NCBI RefSeq assembly: GCF_000276665.1 | Contig: NW_004955418.1 | Span: 4,749,714 to 4,813,713, forward strand | Source: Chinchilla lanigera | Taxonomy: Eukaryota > Chordata > Mammalia > Rodentia > Chinchillidae | Direction: 5' to 3' | Length of the DNA: 64,000 nucleotides | In this document: positions 23,686 through 35,115 of the stretch, in pieces | How the letters are laid out: every line of letters starts with the position of its first letter | Numbering within the stretch: position 1 is the stretch's first letter | The notes under the pieces: model-generated | The model's database searches: none | What the model was told of the DNA's origin: nothing | Seen by the model: only the letters and a program-made list of their open reading frames with translations | Made by a program: the position numbers and the translations under genes

Positions 23686-23989
23686 TCAGATTTCAATGTC
23701 TCAGAGAACATTACCTCAGGTCAAAATGGCATTTCCATATCTATAATTTTAGCTGTCTTGCTTTTATTATTCTTATTTCTACCTGTAGCATCACTTGTTT
23801 ATCTGCTTATTTTCCTTACTCTCTATTGCATAACATTTACTAATATGTCAGTCATAGAAGCCACTTATTTCATTCAAGTAGAATTCAACAATATTGAACA
23901 GATACCTCTTCTGCAATTAAGTTACATAAGAGTATAACTTTCATCTTGCTACCAGAGCATCTCTGTTTACTTTCTTGACTTGCACATTC

Positions 23990-24312
23990 TGCAAAGCAAG
24001 CTGCCACATGGCAAGGAGCCACGGGAAACTACCAGCCAACAGCCAGGTGGAAACTGAGGCCTTCAGTCTGACCACCTATAAGTAGCTAACCCCTGCCACA
24101 TACACTGGAAAATACTTCTTTCTCTTTCAGAGCGTTTAGATAAGACTTTGACTGTAAAAATCACCTAGATAACAGCCTTATGAGATGCTGGTGGAGAGCT
24201 AAGCAGAGCTATGTCTATGCTCCTGATCCACAGAACCTGTGAGTGAGTGAGAGAATATTTTAAGCCGCCAAGTTTGAGGTAATGTGTTACACAGAAAAAA
24301 GGTAACACATAT
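23990..24312 (+). mobile_element. MLT1-type LTR
   Basis: Reads in order 'ccacatggcaaggagccac', 'ccagccaacagccaggtgg', 'actgaggccttcagtctg', 'gatccacagaacctgtgag', 'ttaagccgccaagtttg' and 'gtaatgtgttacacag'. This is a clear MLT1-type LTR in sense orientation. Solo. Confidence 0.75.
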
Positions 24313-26248
24313 ATGCTTGTAGATCAACTAACCTGAATAAGCCAAAGGGCAATGAAAGAAAATCCATTTTTTCCTAATAAATCAAGTAAGAAAATAGAAA
24401 AAAATACAGAAATGTGCTTCTTTTGTGGATGCCTGATTCCTTAAAATATAACCTGACATCTACAAATAATGCTTTTCAGTCTGACTTCCAGAATTTGTAT
24501 GGTGGGGGTAAGAGTAAATTGTTCTTACCATGTTCACCTTCCTCTCTATCGAGAGTGTGTTTCCATCAGAGCAGAAGCAGTGCTGTATCTTCTCTTCCCC
24601 TCACCCAGCCAGTTGGAATATCTAGGAACACAAACACGGGCCTCTCCTCACAACTGGCATTTCTAGGATGGCCAGGTCTACCTCTTATACTTTTTCATAA
24701 AACAAATGTAAATAAATGATTGAAAGCCCAAGTTAGTATTTCTTGTTGCTCATATATTTACTAGGTTAATGAAGAAATTAATGTTAGACTAACGCATATT
24801 ATGGAAAATTTAGCTTTTGTTTCATGTATATTGATGAGGGTTGGTCTGTTTGGGCAGCACTTACAAAATATTTTGTTCTAATAAATAACATTTGAGAGCT
24901 ATAGTAAAAATTCTCAGTACAAAATGTTGCACTCTTTGCATGCTAGAAAATTTTATGAAGGTAACTTCATAAAATGCATATTTACTGTATAAACAAAAAA
25001 AATAAAAATTTAAATTATGTTAAAATACTAATAAATTTTCACTGTGAAATAAGTGTGTGAGATTTGCTAACTACAGGAAAGTCACCCTAAAGATTCTTGC
25101 TCCTCTAGTGGTGTAGTTTGACGTGAAGCCTGTTTGTCACTGAGCAGCATGCCCAGAACAGGTGAGGTTACACAGAATGCCTGCATCTGTGAGAATATAC
25201 TGAAGCTACTAACACTGTCACTGAAGACTTGAGATTAATGTTAGATTTGGAGAATATTTTCTCTCAAAGGGGATTCAGGCTAGACAAATTAATAACTTTG
25301 GACTCAAATGGTCCACTGAGTCTTAGAAAGTAAAAATAACCCTGATATCACAACTAGGACTGATCAAAATAGCTGTGTCCTCAACAAACTTGGAGGGTAT
25401 CATTTCTTGCAATCAAGTGTACATGGGGAATTTCAAATAATTTTCATTTTGCTATTATCAAGAAGAATAAAGTCTATCACCCGTGTCTTCAAATGAACCA
25501 CCAGAAAGCTACTTAGGTTTCAAAATCATGATGGTGCCTCAGGACAATGCAGGAGTAATACTGGGCTTATGTGCTCAGACAGAAAAGAGAACTACAGCAA
25601 AAGAAAAATGTAAATTACCTTTGATTTTTCATTTGATATCAAGATTTTTACTCTTTATACAATTGATTGCACATCCAACTAAAAGAAATCAACTAAACAA
25701 GTGACTATTTTTTAGCTGTGCTGCATAATTTATGTATATACAATAGACTTGCCAATACATTAGGTGGAAGAAATTAAACTTTCTGTTCAAATGGGAAAAG
25801 TGTATGAACATCAGCTCCTATTCAGTCCTAATCCAGATCCAGGGAATTGAAAGGAAGAAAAAAGTTAGGAATGAATGTCTATTTGAATCCATTCTATCTT
25901 TGGGGTGAAAGGCAAGGACAGAAAGAATATTTCATCTAATAAAAGATTAATGTGAGAGCTCTTCTGAGTGATAAATGTATTGCTTCCTCTTGGAGATAAT
26001 TATACCTTTGAATCACATTTAGAAAGGAAGACACAAAGTTACCTTCATCAAATACTTATTTTAATAGCTTAATAGTGAACACTTCTTTTTGAGCTAATTG
26101 GGTTATTTTTTTAGGACATACAAAAAACCCTCCATCCTTAGAATATTGAGGAGGAACAATGTTATTCCTCTGGAAGAAAGATTTTGAATATTGTAATTAT
26201 CGGTATCAGATTAATTTTGTCAAAAGAGAATTTATATATCTGTTTGGG
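24313..26248. other. No gene or classifiable repeat seen
   Basis: AT-rich. The 101-codon frame at 24414-24719 has no recognised domain and no homologous-looking motif. Confidence 0.4.
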
Positions 26249-26335
26249 GAATGTGGGAGGATAGTGCATGACTGCAATCCCAGCTGGAGGATCATGACTT
26301 CAAGGTCAGCCTGAGAAATTTAGTGAGATGTTGCA
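26249..26335 (+). mobile_element. Old 7SL-derived SINE fragment
   Basis: 'gtgcatgactgcaatccc', 'ggaggatcatgacttcaagg' and 'tcagcctgagaaatttag' match a diverged B1/FLAM-like monomer. Confidence 0.6.
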
Positions 26336-26430
26336 GAAAGAGACAGAGACAGATACAGAGACAGATAGAAAGACAGGGACAGGTCAGAGAGACAGAGAGA
26401 GACAGAAAGAGGGAGAGAGAGAGAGAGAAG
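26336..26430. repeat. (GACA)n/(GA)n purine-rich microsatellite
   Basis: AGAGACAGAGACAGATAC-type units grading into (GA)n, grown from the tail of the preceding SINE. Confidence 0.9.
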
Positions 26431-26924
26431 AATTTAAATTGACAATTACATTATTCCATGGACTTTTTGTAGGATCCAAACTTGGGAATTAACCCACAGT
26501 GTGACCTGTGCATGCACATGGAAAAAAAGAGGATCTTTGGTAAAGTTATTTCTAATCATTCATACAGACAGCTGAGAACTAAGGATGAGATTGCTCTATT
26601 ATTCAGCCTCAGTTGCCTTTCCGAAAAACTATATGAGCATGTTGATGTCTAACATAACAGGGACTTCTAACTTCCAATTATTCAGTGGCACGTCAGTATA
26701 GAAATAATAGAATTGGGTAACCCAGCAGAATACTTTAATACTACATTGTTTGGAGTGATAATAAATTATAACTGATTTTAGTTGGTGTTAGTGTTTTAAA
26801 TTTTCTCCAGAAAATACACTTTCCCCTCCCCATAGCCTGCAGCTTGGTGGAGCACTCTAACACCACTCTCTTGCTATGCAAGAGGTGACCACAAAACACA
26901 AATGTTTAAATTTTTTAAAGGACA

Positions 26925-27065
26925 AGGGGTGGTGGTGCACGCCTGTAACCCCAGCACTCCGGAGATTGAGGCAGGAGGATCGTTGTGAGTTTGTGTAGCC
27001 TGGGCTACAAAGTGAGTTCAAGGGCAGCCTGAACTTCATAGTGAGACCCTGTCTCAAAATGACAA
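26925..27065 (+). mobile_element. B1-like 7SL SINE with internal duplication
   Basis: 'ggtggtggtgcacgcctgta', 'gattgaggcaggaggatcg', the 'gtagcctgggctac' and 'gggcagcctgaac' pair, and 'gagaccctgtctcaaaatg'. An (AAAT)n tail follows at 27076-27103. Confidence 0.9.
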
Positions 27066-27464
27066 AAAATTTAAAAATGAATAAATAAATAAATAAATAA
27101 ATTTTTAAAAGAACATATTACAGTAAAAGACACGTTGTCACAAATGATGGGATGTGAGTCCAAAATGAGGAAGAGTATCTAAATATGTTGAGAGGAATTG
27201 ATGACAATGCATTACTGCAATAATTTTTAAAAATGTAAACATTTACCATATTTTATGATGAATCCTCATTGACCAAATATTTATGGCAATTTATGTTTTA
27301 GAAAACATTACAGTGTGTCCTCAGCCACTTTATCCATTGCACCTGGCATCATGGGACATCTAGCTCTTCTCTGAAGTCAAAATGACCATAAAAGGTAAAT
27401 GTTTTCAATTGATTCAGGCATTAAGAAGCATACAAACGCTCAGTTAAAGACACTCCCTGAAGAA

Positions 27465-27585
27465 GAATGTAGAACTGCTTTAGAAAGGCAAGAACCGTCT
27501 GATAAATGTATTCCAATGAAGGGATAGCATTTTGAGTGGGATTAATGGCAATGCACATCTTACTCCAATAAAAAATTTAGCGTAC
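27465..27585 (+). mobile_element. Tc1/mariner-like fragment, sense
   Basis: 'gtagaactgctttagaaagg' through 'ataaatgtattccaatgaag' to 'ggcaatgcacatcttactcc' matches, in the opposite orientation, the transposase 3' end and terminal region at 30702-30800. A terminal-repeat-like stretch at 27108-27135 (TATTACAGTAAAAGACAC) may be the left end of the same non-autonomous copy. Confidence 0.45.
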
Positions 27586-27737
27586 ACATTCCTTGTATTT
27601 TCTAAATCACTCCTCATATCACTTGGTATAACAACTTGATATATTATCATATTGAGTTCTCTCTGCTGAGAAAGAGTGAGTTAAGTAACTGGTTAAATAA
27701 CTTGACTATAGATACTCAACTACTTAAAATTAAACAC
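27586..27737. other. No feature seen
   Basis: Short AT-rich spacer between a mariner fragment and a SINE. Confidence 0.4.
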
Positions 27738-27835
27738 CAGGGGATATAGCTCAGTGGCACAAGTGCCTGCCTGCCAAGTGCAAGGTCCTGAATTTGATTC
27801 CTGTTACCAAAAATAAATAAATAAGTAAATGAATA
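27738..27835 (+). mobile_element. tRNA-derived SINE, older copy
   Basis: 'ccaggggatatagctcagtgg', 'gtgcctgcctgccaagtgc' and 'gattcctgttaccaaaaat' with an AAAT-rich tail. Diverged from the young copies. Confidence 0.8.
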
Positions 27836-28617
27836 TTAAGCGAAATTAAACGGCTTACCAAAATAAAAACTGGAAGAATTGAAATTAAAACCAATCAAAC
27901 CAAGAGCTTACTTATACCAAAGCCCATACAATAACCACTAGTTATACTATTCAGATGAAAAAGATGACCTGTCGGCTGTCGTCTTTTTCACTTATGTTCT
28001 CAGAATGGGAAGACTAGAGCCAATAGAGCACCTAACAGAAATGACATTTGCACCCCAAATTTCCTTGAGAAAGGAAACCCTCATCGCAGTATGTGAAGCT
28101 ATATATGTGGGATAAAGGAGTAAGGTGACTTCTCCTCCTCTGCCAAGAACAAAGAGAGGGACCTGTGCATACATGAACACGGTGTAAATCCTTCTACTGT
28201 GTGTGAATCATGAGTTTTCATTAATTAAAGCACAAACCTCTTGTCACCTGAATATCTTAAGTGCATGTTATTCTCCCTTCAAGTTAACAAAACATGGGAG
28301 TAAAATACAAAATGAAACATAAAGAAGATTGTTAGTTCCCTTAGTAACAACTGAGGTCCAAGTTATACTCCTTAAGCATTTTCATAGTACACTAAGAATG
28401 AGAATAATTAACACAGATTTTGAGAAATGTATTCATTCATGAAGACATTTCTTCACTAGACTAGAAACTAGCAACACCACTGCCACCTGAATAATTTATC
28501 TAAAAAAATAGATGTCTTCTTGTCTTTTCATCCCAGCTTTAGGATAATTTATTATTTCTGAGACTCCTGACCTAGAGTTTAAAAACTTCCTATCCGTATA
28601 GTGAGAAGAATACAATT
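27836..28617. other. No gene or classifiable repeat seen
   Basis: AT-rich; only short frames (62 codons at 27992-28180 on the minus strand, no domain). Confidence 0.4.
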
Positions 28618-28720
28618 TTACAAGATGAAAGTCTATGGGCTCTGAGGTGATCTGGTTTTAAACTCAAATCCCACCTCTTCTGAATAGAAAGTATCACTGG
28701 CTTTTGGCAAAGATGTCAAG
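28618..28720 (+). mobile_element. Possible MIR
   Basis: 'tctatgggctctgaggtg', 'ttaaactcaaatcccacc' and 'tcttctgaat' follow the central MIR order. Diverged. Confidence 0.4.
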
Positions 28721-29600
28721 GAGATTTAACAATTAATGGGTAGTTTATTTAATAAGTCATGTTGGAACAATTTGACATTCATATGAAAAGAATAAACCCT
28801 GGCCTGTACCTTTTATCAGATAGAAAAATTAATTAAAAATGTAATTAATATAAGCTCATATATAAAAGTTAAAATTATAAACCTGCAGGAAGATAATATA
28901 AGGGAAAAATGCCTCTTGACTCAGTTAAATAAACTTTCTTAGCATTAGGCAAGAAAAAAAAACACTGATAATTTAGACATCAAAATTTTGCTCTTCAAAT
29001 GCTGTGAAGAAAGTGAAAACATAAACCATATTCTGGAAGAAAAATTTATGAAATGTATGATAAATAATAAACGATATATACAAAATAGATAAAGGAAGAA
29101 GTCTTCAACTCACAAAAAGAAGACAAGCAATCTGGCTGAAAAGCAGATGAAGACTTGGACATAAATTTCTCAGAAATATTTGAAAAGAAGACCATGGAAA
29201 GATGATAAGCACTATCAAGCCTTAGGGAAGCACAAATTGAAATCACAATCAGATCCCACTGAAAAAGTTCAGACTGAAATTGCTGACAATGCCAAGTGCT
29301 GGCCAGGATTCAAACAGGTGAAAAATCTCACAAATTGGTGCAAATGCAAAATGTACAGCCAGTTCGGGAAAAGTTTGCCATTTCCTTGAACACAGGTGGA
29401 TACATTTGTCAAATTATTCAACAATTCCACTCATACATATTTGCTTAAGGTAAACAAAACTTAAGGGCATAAAGAGACCAGTTCATGACAAGTAGCCACC
29501 TGGATGTGTATGAACTACAGCTATCACAGTGATGAGTATTCAATTAAATCCAACTTTGAAAGAGGTTAGAACCAACAAGGTGAACTAAATGAGTTCACTG
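28721..29600 (+). mobile_element. Old L1M ORF2 C-terminal fragment
   Basis: Sense-strand LINE-1 sequence. The run through 'agaagacaagcaatctgg', 'gaagcacaaattgaaatcac', 'tgccaagtgctggccagg' and 'gtgcaaatgcaaaatgtac' corresponds to the ORF2 C-terminal region in the right order. All frames are broken. Confidence 0.55.
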
Positions 29601-29749
29601 CATGATCCTGATGGAAGCAAACAAAATTTTCTTGAAAAAAAGAATCAAAACCAGAAATACACTTCTATTGCCTACATGGAATTAATTTTCCTTTTCCCAG
29701 TAAGGAAAAAGTAACCATCAAAGAAGGGGGATCAACATACATGGTAAAT

Positions 29750-29882
29750 GTTTAAATTATAAAAATTATTATAAGAAGAAAGATATTACCATTAATCCCC
29801 CCTCAGAATACTACCTCTTATGCTGAACACACTTAGCCCCTCATTCTTGCCCCTTTCTGAAGCAGTTCTAGAAATCTTCTGT
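29750..29882 (-). mobile_element. Tc1/mariner-like fragment, antisense
   Basis: 'gatattaccattaatcccccc' and 'cctttctgaagcagttctag' are parallel to the end of the mariner fossil at 30695-31060 and in the same orientation. Only the terminal region and the last codons of the transposase remain. Confidence 0.45.
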
Positions 29883-29936
29883 TTAATGGAAATATAAATG
29901 GTAGACATTCACCATACTTTTCAATCACACTGCCTA

Positions 29937-30054
29937 GGGGCTGGGGATTTAGCTCAGTGGCAAAGTGCCTGCCTGGCAAGTGCAAGGTCATGAGTTCGGT
30001 TCCCGGTACCAGAGAAAAAAACAAACAAACAAACAAAAATCAAAACAAAACAAA
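29937..30054 (+). mobile_element. Young tRNA-derived SINE with 15-bp target-site duplication
   Basis: GGGGCTGGGGATTTAGCTCA head, 'ggttcccggtaccagag' end and an A/AAAC-rich tail. Perfect 15-bp direct repeats (CAATCACACTGCCTA) at 29922-29936 and 30055-30069. It inserted just beside a mariner fragment. Confidence 0.95.
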
Positions 30055-30197
30055 CAATCACACTGCCTATCCTAAGTGTGTAACAGATTTAAAATATTTT
30101 GTAATTCTATTATGAATTAGGGAAGTGCACTTATAAGTAATATAGACTGTAGAAGCTACATTTTCATTTTGTTTTGTTTTAATAAGTGTAATGTGTT

Positions 30198-30515
30198 ATA
30201 CATTTTGGTCCTTATTTACACTTTCAGTTTCTCACACCAGAGAAACAACTCAGTATCTATAATAGATATTGGGAAATGGGAAGAAAATGCTTAGAGAGAA
30301 AGGGAACGGGTGGAGAAGGAGAAAGGAGAGAAGAGACAAGAAAAAAAGAGACTAGAAAAAAATGGAAAGGAAGCTTTTGTAAAGAGGGATTAGAAGGAGG
30401 GGAGGGGGACAGGAAAAAAGAAGCAAGATAGATCATGTACAAGTGCAAATTCCCTGTGATGAATATTATCATTATGTAGAATGCATCTAAAATGCACCAA
30501 TAAATTAATTTTTAA
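30198..30515 (+). mobile_element. Short 5'-inverted L1 3'-UTR copy
   Basis: 30257-30515 is the sense L1 3' UTR (purine-rich, ending 'caccaataaattaattttt'). 30198-30250 is the reverse complement of the segment that lies immediately before it in the other L1 3' UTRs here ('ggtccttatttacac', 'agtttctcacacc'). An inverted 5' piece joined to a sense 3' piece is the mark of twin priming. A possible target duplication ends in TAATGTG on both sides (30184-30195 and 30517-30532). Confidence 0.65.
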
Positions 30516-30694
30516 GAAGTAAATTTAATGTGCATATTTGAGAATCGCAAACTATTACTAGATTATACAGAAAGGAAGATGGTTACAATAATGAACTAAA
30601 TTAACATACGTACCTCTCATATAATTCTTTTTTGTGACAGGAGCAGATAAAATCTGCTTACTTGACAGAAATCCTTAATTGTTTTGGTTTGTTT

Positions 30695-31060
30695 TTTCAA
30701 AATTTATTACAGTAAACGACATTGCTATTTGCCCCTCCTTGCGTCTAACACACTTATTCCACTGCTCTCGCCACTTTCTGCAGCAGTTCTGGAAGTCCTC
30801 TTTTTGTCTTTAGTAACGCTGCAGTAACATCTTCATTGTCCTGAACTGATTCAAAACCTTTACCTTTCATGGTCATTCTGGCTTTGGAGAAAAGCCAGGA
30901 ATCACATGGTGAGATATCCTTTGCAAAAAGTGGATGTGCACACATTGTAATATTTCCATTTGAGAGAAATGGTCCTCATAAAAGTGATGCATGACACAGA
31001 TATCTGTCATGGTGGAAGGTGAAACTGTTTGTTTCACAGGCCATTTTCTACCCACATAGT
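30695..31060 (-). pseudogene. Tc1/mariner transposase fossil, C-terminal part
   Basis: On the minus strand a 63-codon frame (30754-30945) reads like the end of a mariner transposase: SPCDSWLFSK matches the 'SPDLAPCDFWLF' type motif that holds the third catalytic Asp, and MTMKGKGFESVQDNEDVTAA matches the helix that follows it. After a stop, KCVRRKEGQ resembles the usual C-terminal 'KCI...GEYFEG' block. The upstream part needs a frameshift. The 5' part of the gene is absent, as an L1 begins at 31061. The terminal end is TTTATTACAGTAAACGAC at about 30702. Confidence 0.6.
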
Positions 31061-32330
31061 TTTTTTATTCTTATTAAGTTTATTGATGCAATTTAGATAT
31101 ACATAATGATCACATTTATCAGAGGGAATTTGTACCTCTACACGATATCTCCCAATTCCTCTTTTTTTTCCCCAATCCTCTCCCCTCCCTTCAACCTCTC
31201 TTCCCCTTCCTATTTACAAAGATTTATTTCCCTTTGTTGTTCTTTTATCATTTTTTCTTTTCCCTTCCTTCCTTTCCCACTCCTCCTCCCTAGTTCCCCT
31301 TTCTTTTGAACAATTTCTTCTTATTTCACAATTCCTTTTACACACTTTAGCCCTTATTTACATTTTTGTTATCTCACACCAGAGAAACAATACAATACTT
31401 ACACGTGTCCAATTTTTTTTCATTTGAGAATATGGTCACAAGGAGCATCCATTTTCCTAGAAATGTCAGAAGTTGATCCTTCTTTATGGCTGAGTAGTAT
31501 TTCATTGTATATTAAAAAAACACATCTTTTTTATCCATTTTCAATTGATGAGCATTTGGGTTGTTTCCAAGATTTAGTTATTGGCAGTTGTGCTGCTATA
31601 AACATTAGTGTGCATATATCACTGTGATATGATGTTTTTAATTCTTCCAGGAAGATAAACAAAAGGGGAATAGCTGGGTCAAATGGAAGCTCTGATCCTA
31701 GTTTTTGAGGAAACTCCACGCTGATTTCCACAATGGTTACACCAGTCTACACTTCCACCAACAATGGAGAATGGTTCCTTTCCCCCACAGGACAACCAGC
31801 ATTTGTTATTGGTTGATTTCTTAATGATATCCATGCTTTCTGGGATGAGAGGAAAATCTTAGCATTGTTTTAATTTGCATCTTTCAAATGACCAGTGATG
31901 TTGGACATTTTTTCATGTATTTATTTGCCATTTGTATTTCTTTATCTGAGAAGTGTATACTTATCTCAGATGCCCATTTTGGGGTTGGGTCTTTAAATTT
32001 GGGTGGGGTCTAATTTTTTTCAATTCTTTATATGTTCTGGATAGAAGTCCTTTGTTTGAGGGATAACTAGCTAAAATTTTTCCCAGTCTGTGGGTTGTCT
32101 TTTAAATCTATTGGTGATTTATTTTGCTGTCCAAAAGCTTTTTAATAAGATGAGATCTTAGATGTTGATTCTTTGTAATATTTCCCGTGTGACTACGGTT
32201 TTGTTCATGAAGTCTTTGCCTACATCTATGTCTTCAAGAGTTCTACCTTTTCTCTCTTCCAGCAGATTTAATGTTTCTGTTTTAATATTTGTCTTTGACC
32301 TATTTTGAAAAAATTCCTAATTTTAACTAT
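31061..32330 (-). mobile_element. L1, antisense: 3' UTR and ORF2 C-terminus
   Basis: T-rich start (31061), pyrimidine-rich 3' UTR (31140-31330), then antisense ORF2: 'ggctgagtagtatttcattg', 'gagcatttgggttgtttcc', 'gctgctataaacattag', 'atagctgggtcaaatgg' and on through 'gtcctttgtttgaggg' to 'cagcagatttaatgtttctg'. 5'-truncated; no frame is intact. Confidence 0.85.
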
Positions 32331-32544
32331 AGTCCGTTGTTGTAGATTATATCCCTTGTAGAGATTGTCAAATCATTGTAGATTAGATCTGCTGTAGATT
32401 CAAACTGCATATCTTCTTCTTTGAATCCTTTCCCCTGCATCTCCACGTTTTTCTCTCCACTCTGCCCCAATAACCTAGAAACCCCTGTTTTATTCTTTAT
32501 CTCTGTAAATTTGATGTCTTATGCTTTCTATTAGTACATTTTTA
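32331..32544. other. Spacer between two L1 copies, nothing recognised
   Basis: Pyrimidine-rich sequence without a recognised repeat. Confidence 0.4.
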
Positions 32545-33505
32545 CAGTGCATAATGTTTATACTCCTGTTGTGGAACTGGTACATGCATATAACAATCTT
32601 AAATACTTTACATCCCTTCTCCCTCCCCTCTGTCCACCTCCCTCCATCTCTTGATCATCTTTCCCTTTGATATATCTTTAATTTTGCTCTTTATTTACAA
32701 TTTGGGTATCTTATACAAGAGAAGCTATGCAACACTTAAGCTTGTGTGCATAATTTATTTCACCTAACATTATGGTCTCAACATACACCCATTTTCCTAC
32801 AAAGGACTTATATTTATCTTCTTTATAGCAGAGAAGTCCTTCACTGTGTGTCAGCACCACTTTTCCTTTATCTATTCATTTGTTGATGGATATATAGACT
32901 GCTTTCCAGATTTAGCTGTTGAGAATTGTGCTGCTATAAAAATGGACACATGTGTATTACTGTAATAGGGTATCTTTCACTCTTTGGGACTATACCAAGG
33001 TGAGCAGTAGCTGTGGCAAATGGAGTTTCTAGTTTAAGTTTTAGAGGAATCTCTATACTGATGTTTGTAGCAGTTGTACATGTTTACATTCCCACCAAGA
33101 TTGTAGAGGAATTTCTTTTCCCCATCACAGGCACAGGCAAGGAACAGAACCCTGGTTGCACTGGAAGTAGTACTAATAATTAACAAATAGAATTGTATCA
33201 AATTAAAAAGCTCCTACATGGTAAAATAAACAGCCAGCAGAGTGGAAAAAAAAAACCCTATAGAGTGGGAAAAACACTTGCCAGCTATCCCTCAGACAGA
33301 GGGCTAATATTTAGAATACATAAAGAACTCGAAAAAGTTAGGCAACCCCCAAACAAAAACAACACAATCAAGAAATGGCCAAGTGAAATGAATAGATACT
33401 TCACAGAAGTACCAGTGGCCAATAAATAACTGAGGAAATGTTTAGCATCGTTGGCCATTAGAGAAATGCAAATTAAAGCAACACCAAGATTCCATCTGAC
33501 CTTTT
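32545..33505 (-). mobile_element. 5'-inverted (twin-primed) L1
   Basis: 32545-33128 is the antisense L1 3' end (pyrimidine-rich 3' UTR, then 'cattcatttgttgatgg', 'gagaattgtgctgctata', 'catgtttacattcccacc'). 33140-33505 is a sense ORF2 piece coding for IKKLLHGKIN, QSGKKKPYRVGKTL and EMNRYF-type sequence, a region that normally lies just upstream of the first piece. The order and orientation are what twin-primed reverse transcription gives. Confidence 0.75.
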
Positions 33506-33534
33506 TCTTTTAGATTTCAAATATATATGATATC

Positions 33535-33965
33535 ATGCAATGTTTTTCTTGAGTCTTATTTTTCTTATTAACAAAATATCCTCCAGGTTCATCCATGTTT
33601 TGACAAATGATGGACTCTCCTTTGGGCAAATTGTATATATGTCAATTTTTTTTTTACCTGATTGTCTCTTAATGCTTTTGTGAATAACAAAATACAGTAC
33701 TACAGGACTGCAGATATCTTTGTAATGTGGCGATTTTAACTCCCTTGAATGTGTGACTAGAGCAGGGATTGCTAGATTATATGGTAACTCTACTTTTAAT
33801 TTGGTTGGAAACATCCATATAATTTTCCTTAGTTACTGAACCACTCTTCATTCCCATCAACAGTGTACTAGATTTTCTTGTCTCCCACTTTTGTTAATTC
33901 ACTGATATCTGTAACTTTTGTCTTTTTACTTTTAGCCTTAAGATCCATATTCTTAAGATGTTTAA
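33535..33965 (-). mobile_element. Old L1M 3' fragment, antisense
   Basis: 'tcctccaggttcatccatg', 'ggattgctagattatatgg' and 'cattcccatcaacagtgtac' match an old L1 ORF2 C-terminal region in reverse. Deletions shorten it. Confidence 0.6.
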
Positions 33966-34984
33966 AAAGCATGCATTACATTTTTCTGTGAATTTATCAT
34001 CTTCATCACATAATAATATGTTCATTGAATTTAAAAATGTCAAGTAAGAATACAATCCATTAATTATTTTAGATTTTTAAATAACACCTGTAACCATTTT
34101 AACATCAAATTTTAGTAAAACTTATGAAAAAGCTATCTTGTTATATTGCCAGAATCAACACTATTTCTAGCAAACTTGACACTTAAAAACTCTAAAGACA
34201 TTTTAAATTTAGACTTGCTGGAGTATAGATTTGGACACTATTTGATATATCAGCACTCCAAAGGGAAATCTAAATATCTTTTTAAGCCTACCCTTGTCTA
34301 GTCCAGCATTAGTAAAGATTTGTGCTTCCATGATAAGTAACATTAGCACAAAAGAGTAACCAGACCCTTAAGGCAATGGACTGTGTACATTTGTTTTGAA
34401 AGAGGCTTTGGAGTTTCCAGTTGCATACTGATTCGAGAAGTCCTGCTGTCCTCTGCTCAGAAGAGATGCATATCCAGACTTGTACCCCACAGATGACAAA
34501 TACCAATTTCATTTCACTTCCAGTGTTATATTTATTTCAAATCTACTTCTTTAATTAGCTTGAGAGTTTTTTAGGGAACCTTACAAATAGCACACTTCCT
34601 TCCTACCTTTCATTTCCTCCCTCCTTTCTATACACAAAGACAAAGAAAATACTCTGTGAGCTGCACCACTTACAGTTTCCACCAGGGTAACAATCTCCAA
34701 ATCACTTGAGTTTCTACAGCATTCTGAAAAATGACTCATTTTATTTTCTGATGAATAATGCAAGCCCTTTAACTTAGAAAAACCAACTGTGCACAGATTC
34801 TTGCCTATTCTTAGAGGTCATCACTGAAACAAACGCCAACAATTCTTTCATATGTTCTCCTTTGACCCACCATCTTCTCGCCCACCCCGTTTTCCTTTAT
34901 TCCCCCATGCACATCCATGGCCAGGTTGAGAGGTGACTTCACTAGGAATTCCAAACTCCTGGAGCCTTCATGCTTCCTCCCAGA
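33966..34984. other. No gene or classifiable repeat seen
   Basis: Short frames only (67 codons at 34309-34512, minus strand, no domain). Confidence 0.4.
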
Positions 34985-35115
34985 CCTCCAGAGCATTTTT
35001 GTGCTGAGATGATGACATTTCACAGCTGAAGACTGGAGGTCAAATGCAAGACACACAGAGCAGAATTAACCTAGGATGAATCTCAGGTCACCTGAGTCTT
35101 ATTTCAGTGCCTTTC
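34985..35115 (-). mobile_element. MIR SINE, antisense
   Basis: 'gatgacatttcacagctgaa', 'ggaggtcaaatgcaagacac', 'cacagagcagaattaacc' and 'ctcaggtcacctgagtc' follow the antisense MIR order. Confidence 0.5.

Noticed and set aside
23650..23937. 95-codon frame with a hydrophobic stretch
   Set aside because: It begins in a B1 and the hydrophobic part is T-rich noise; no signal or domain.
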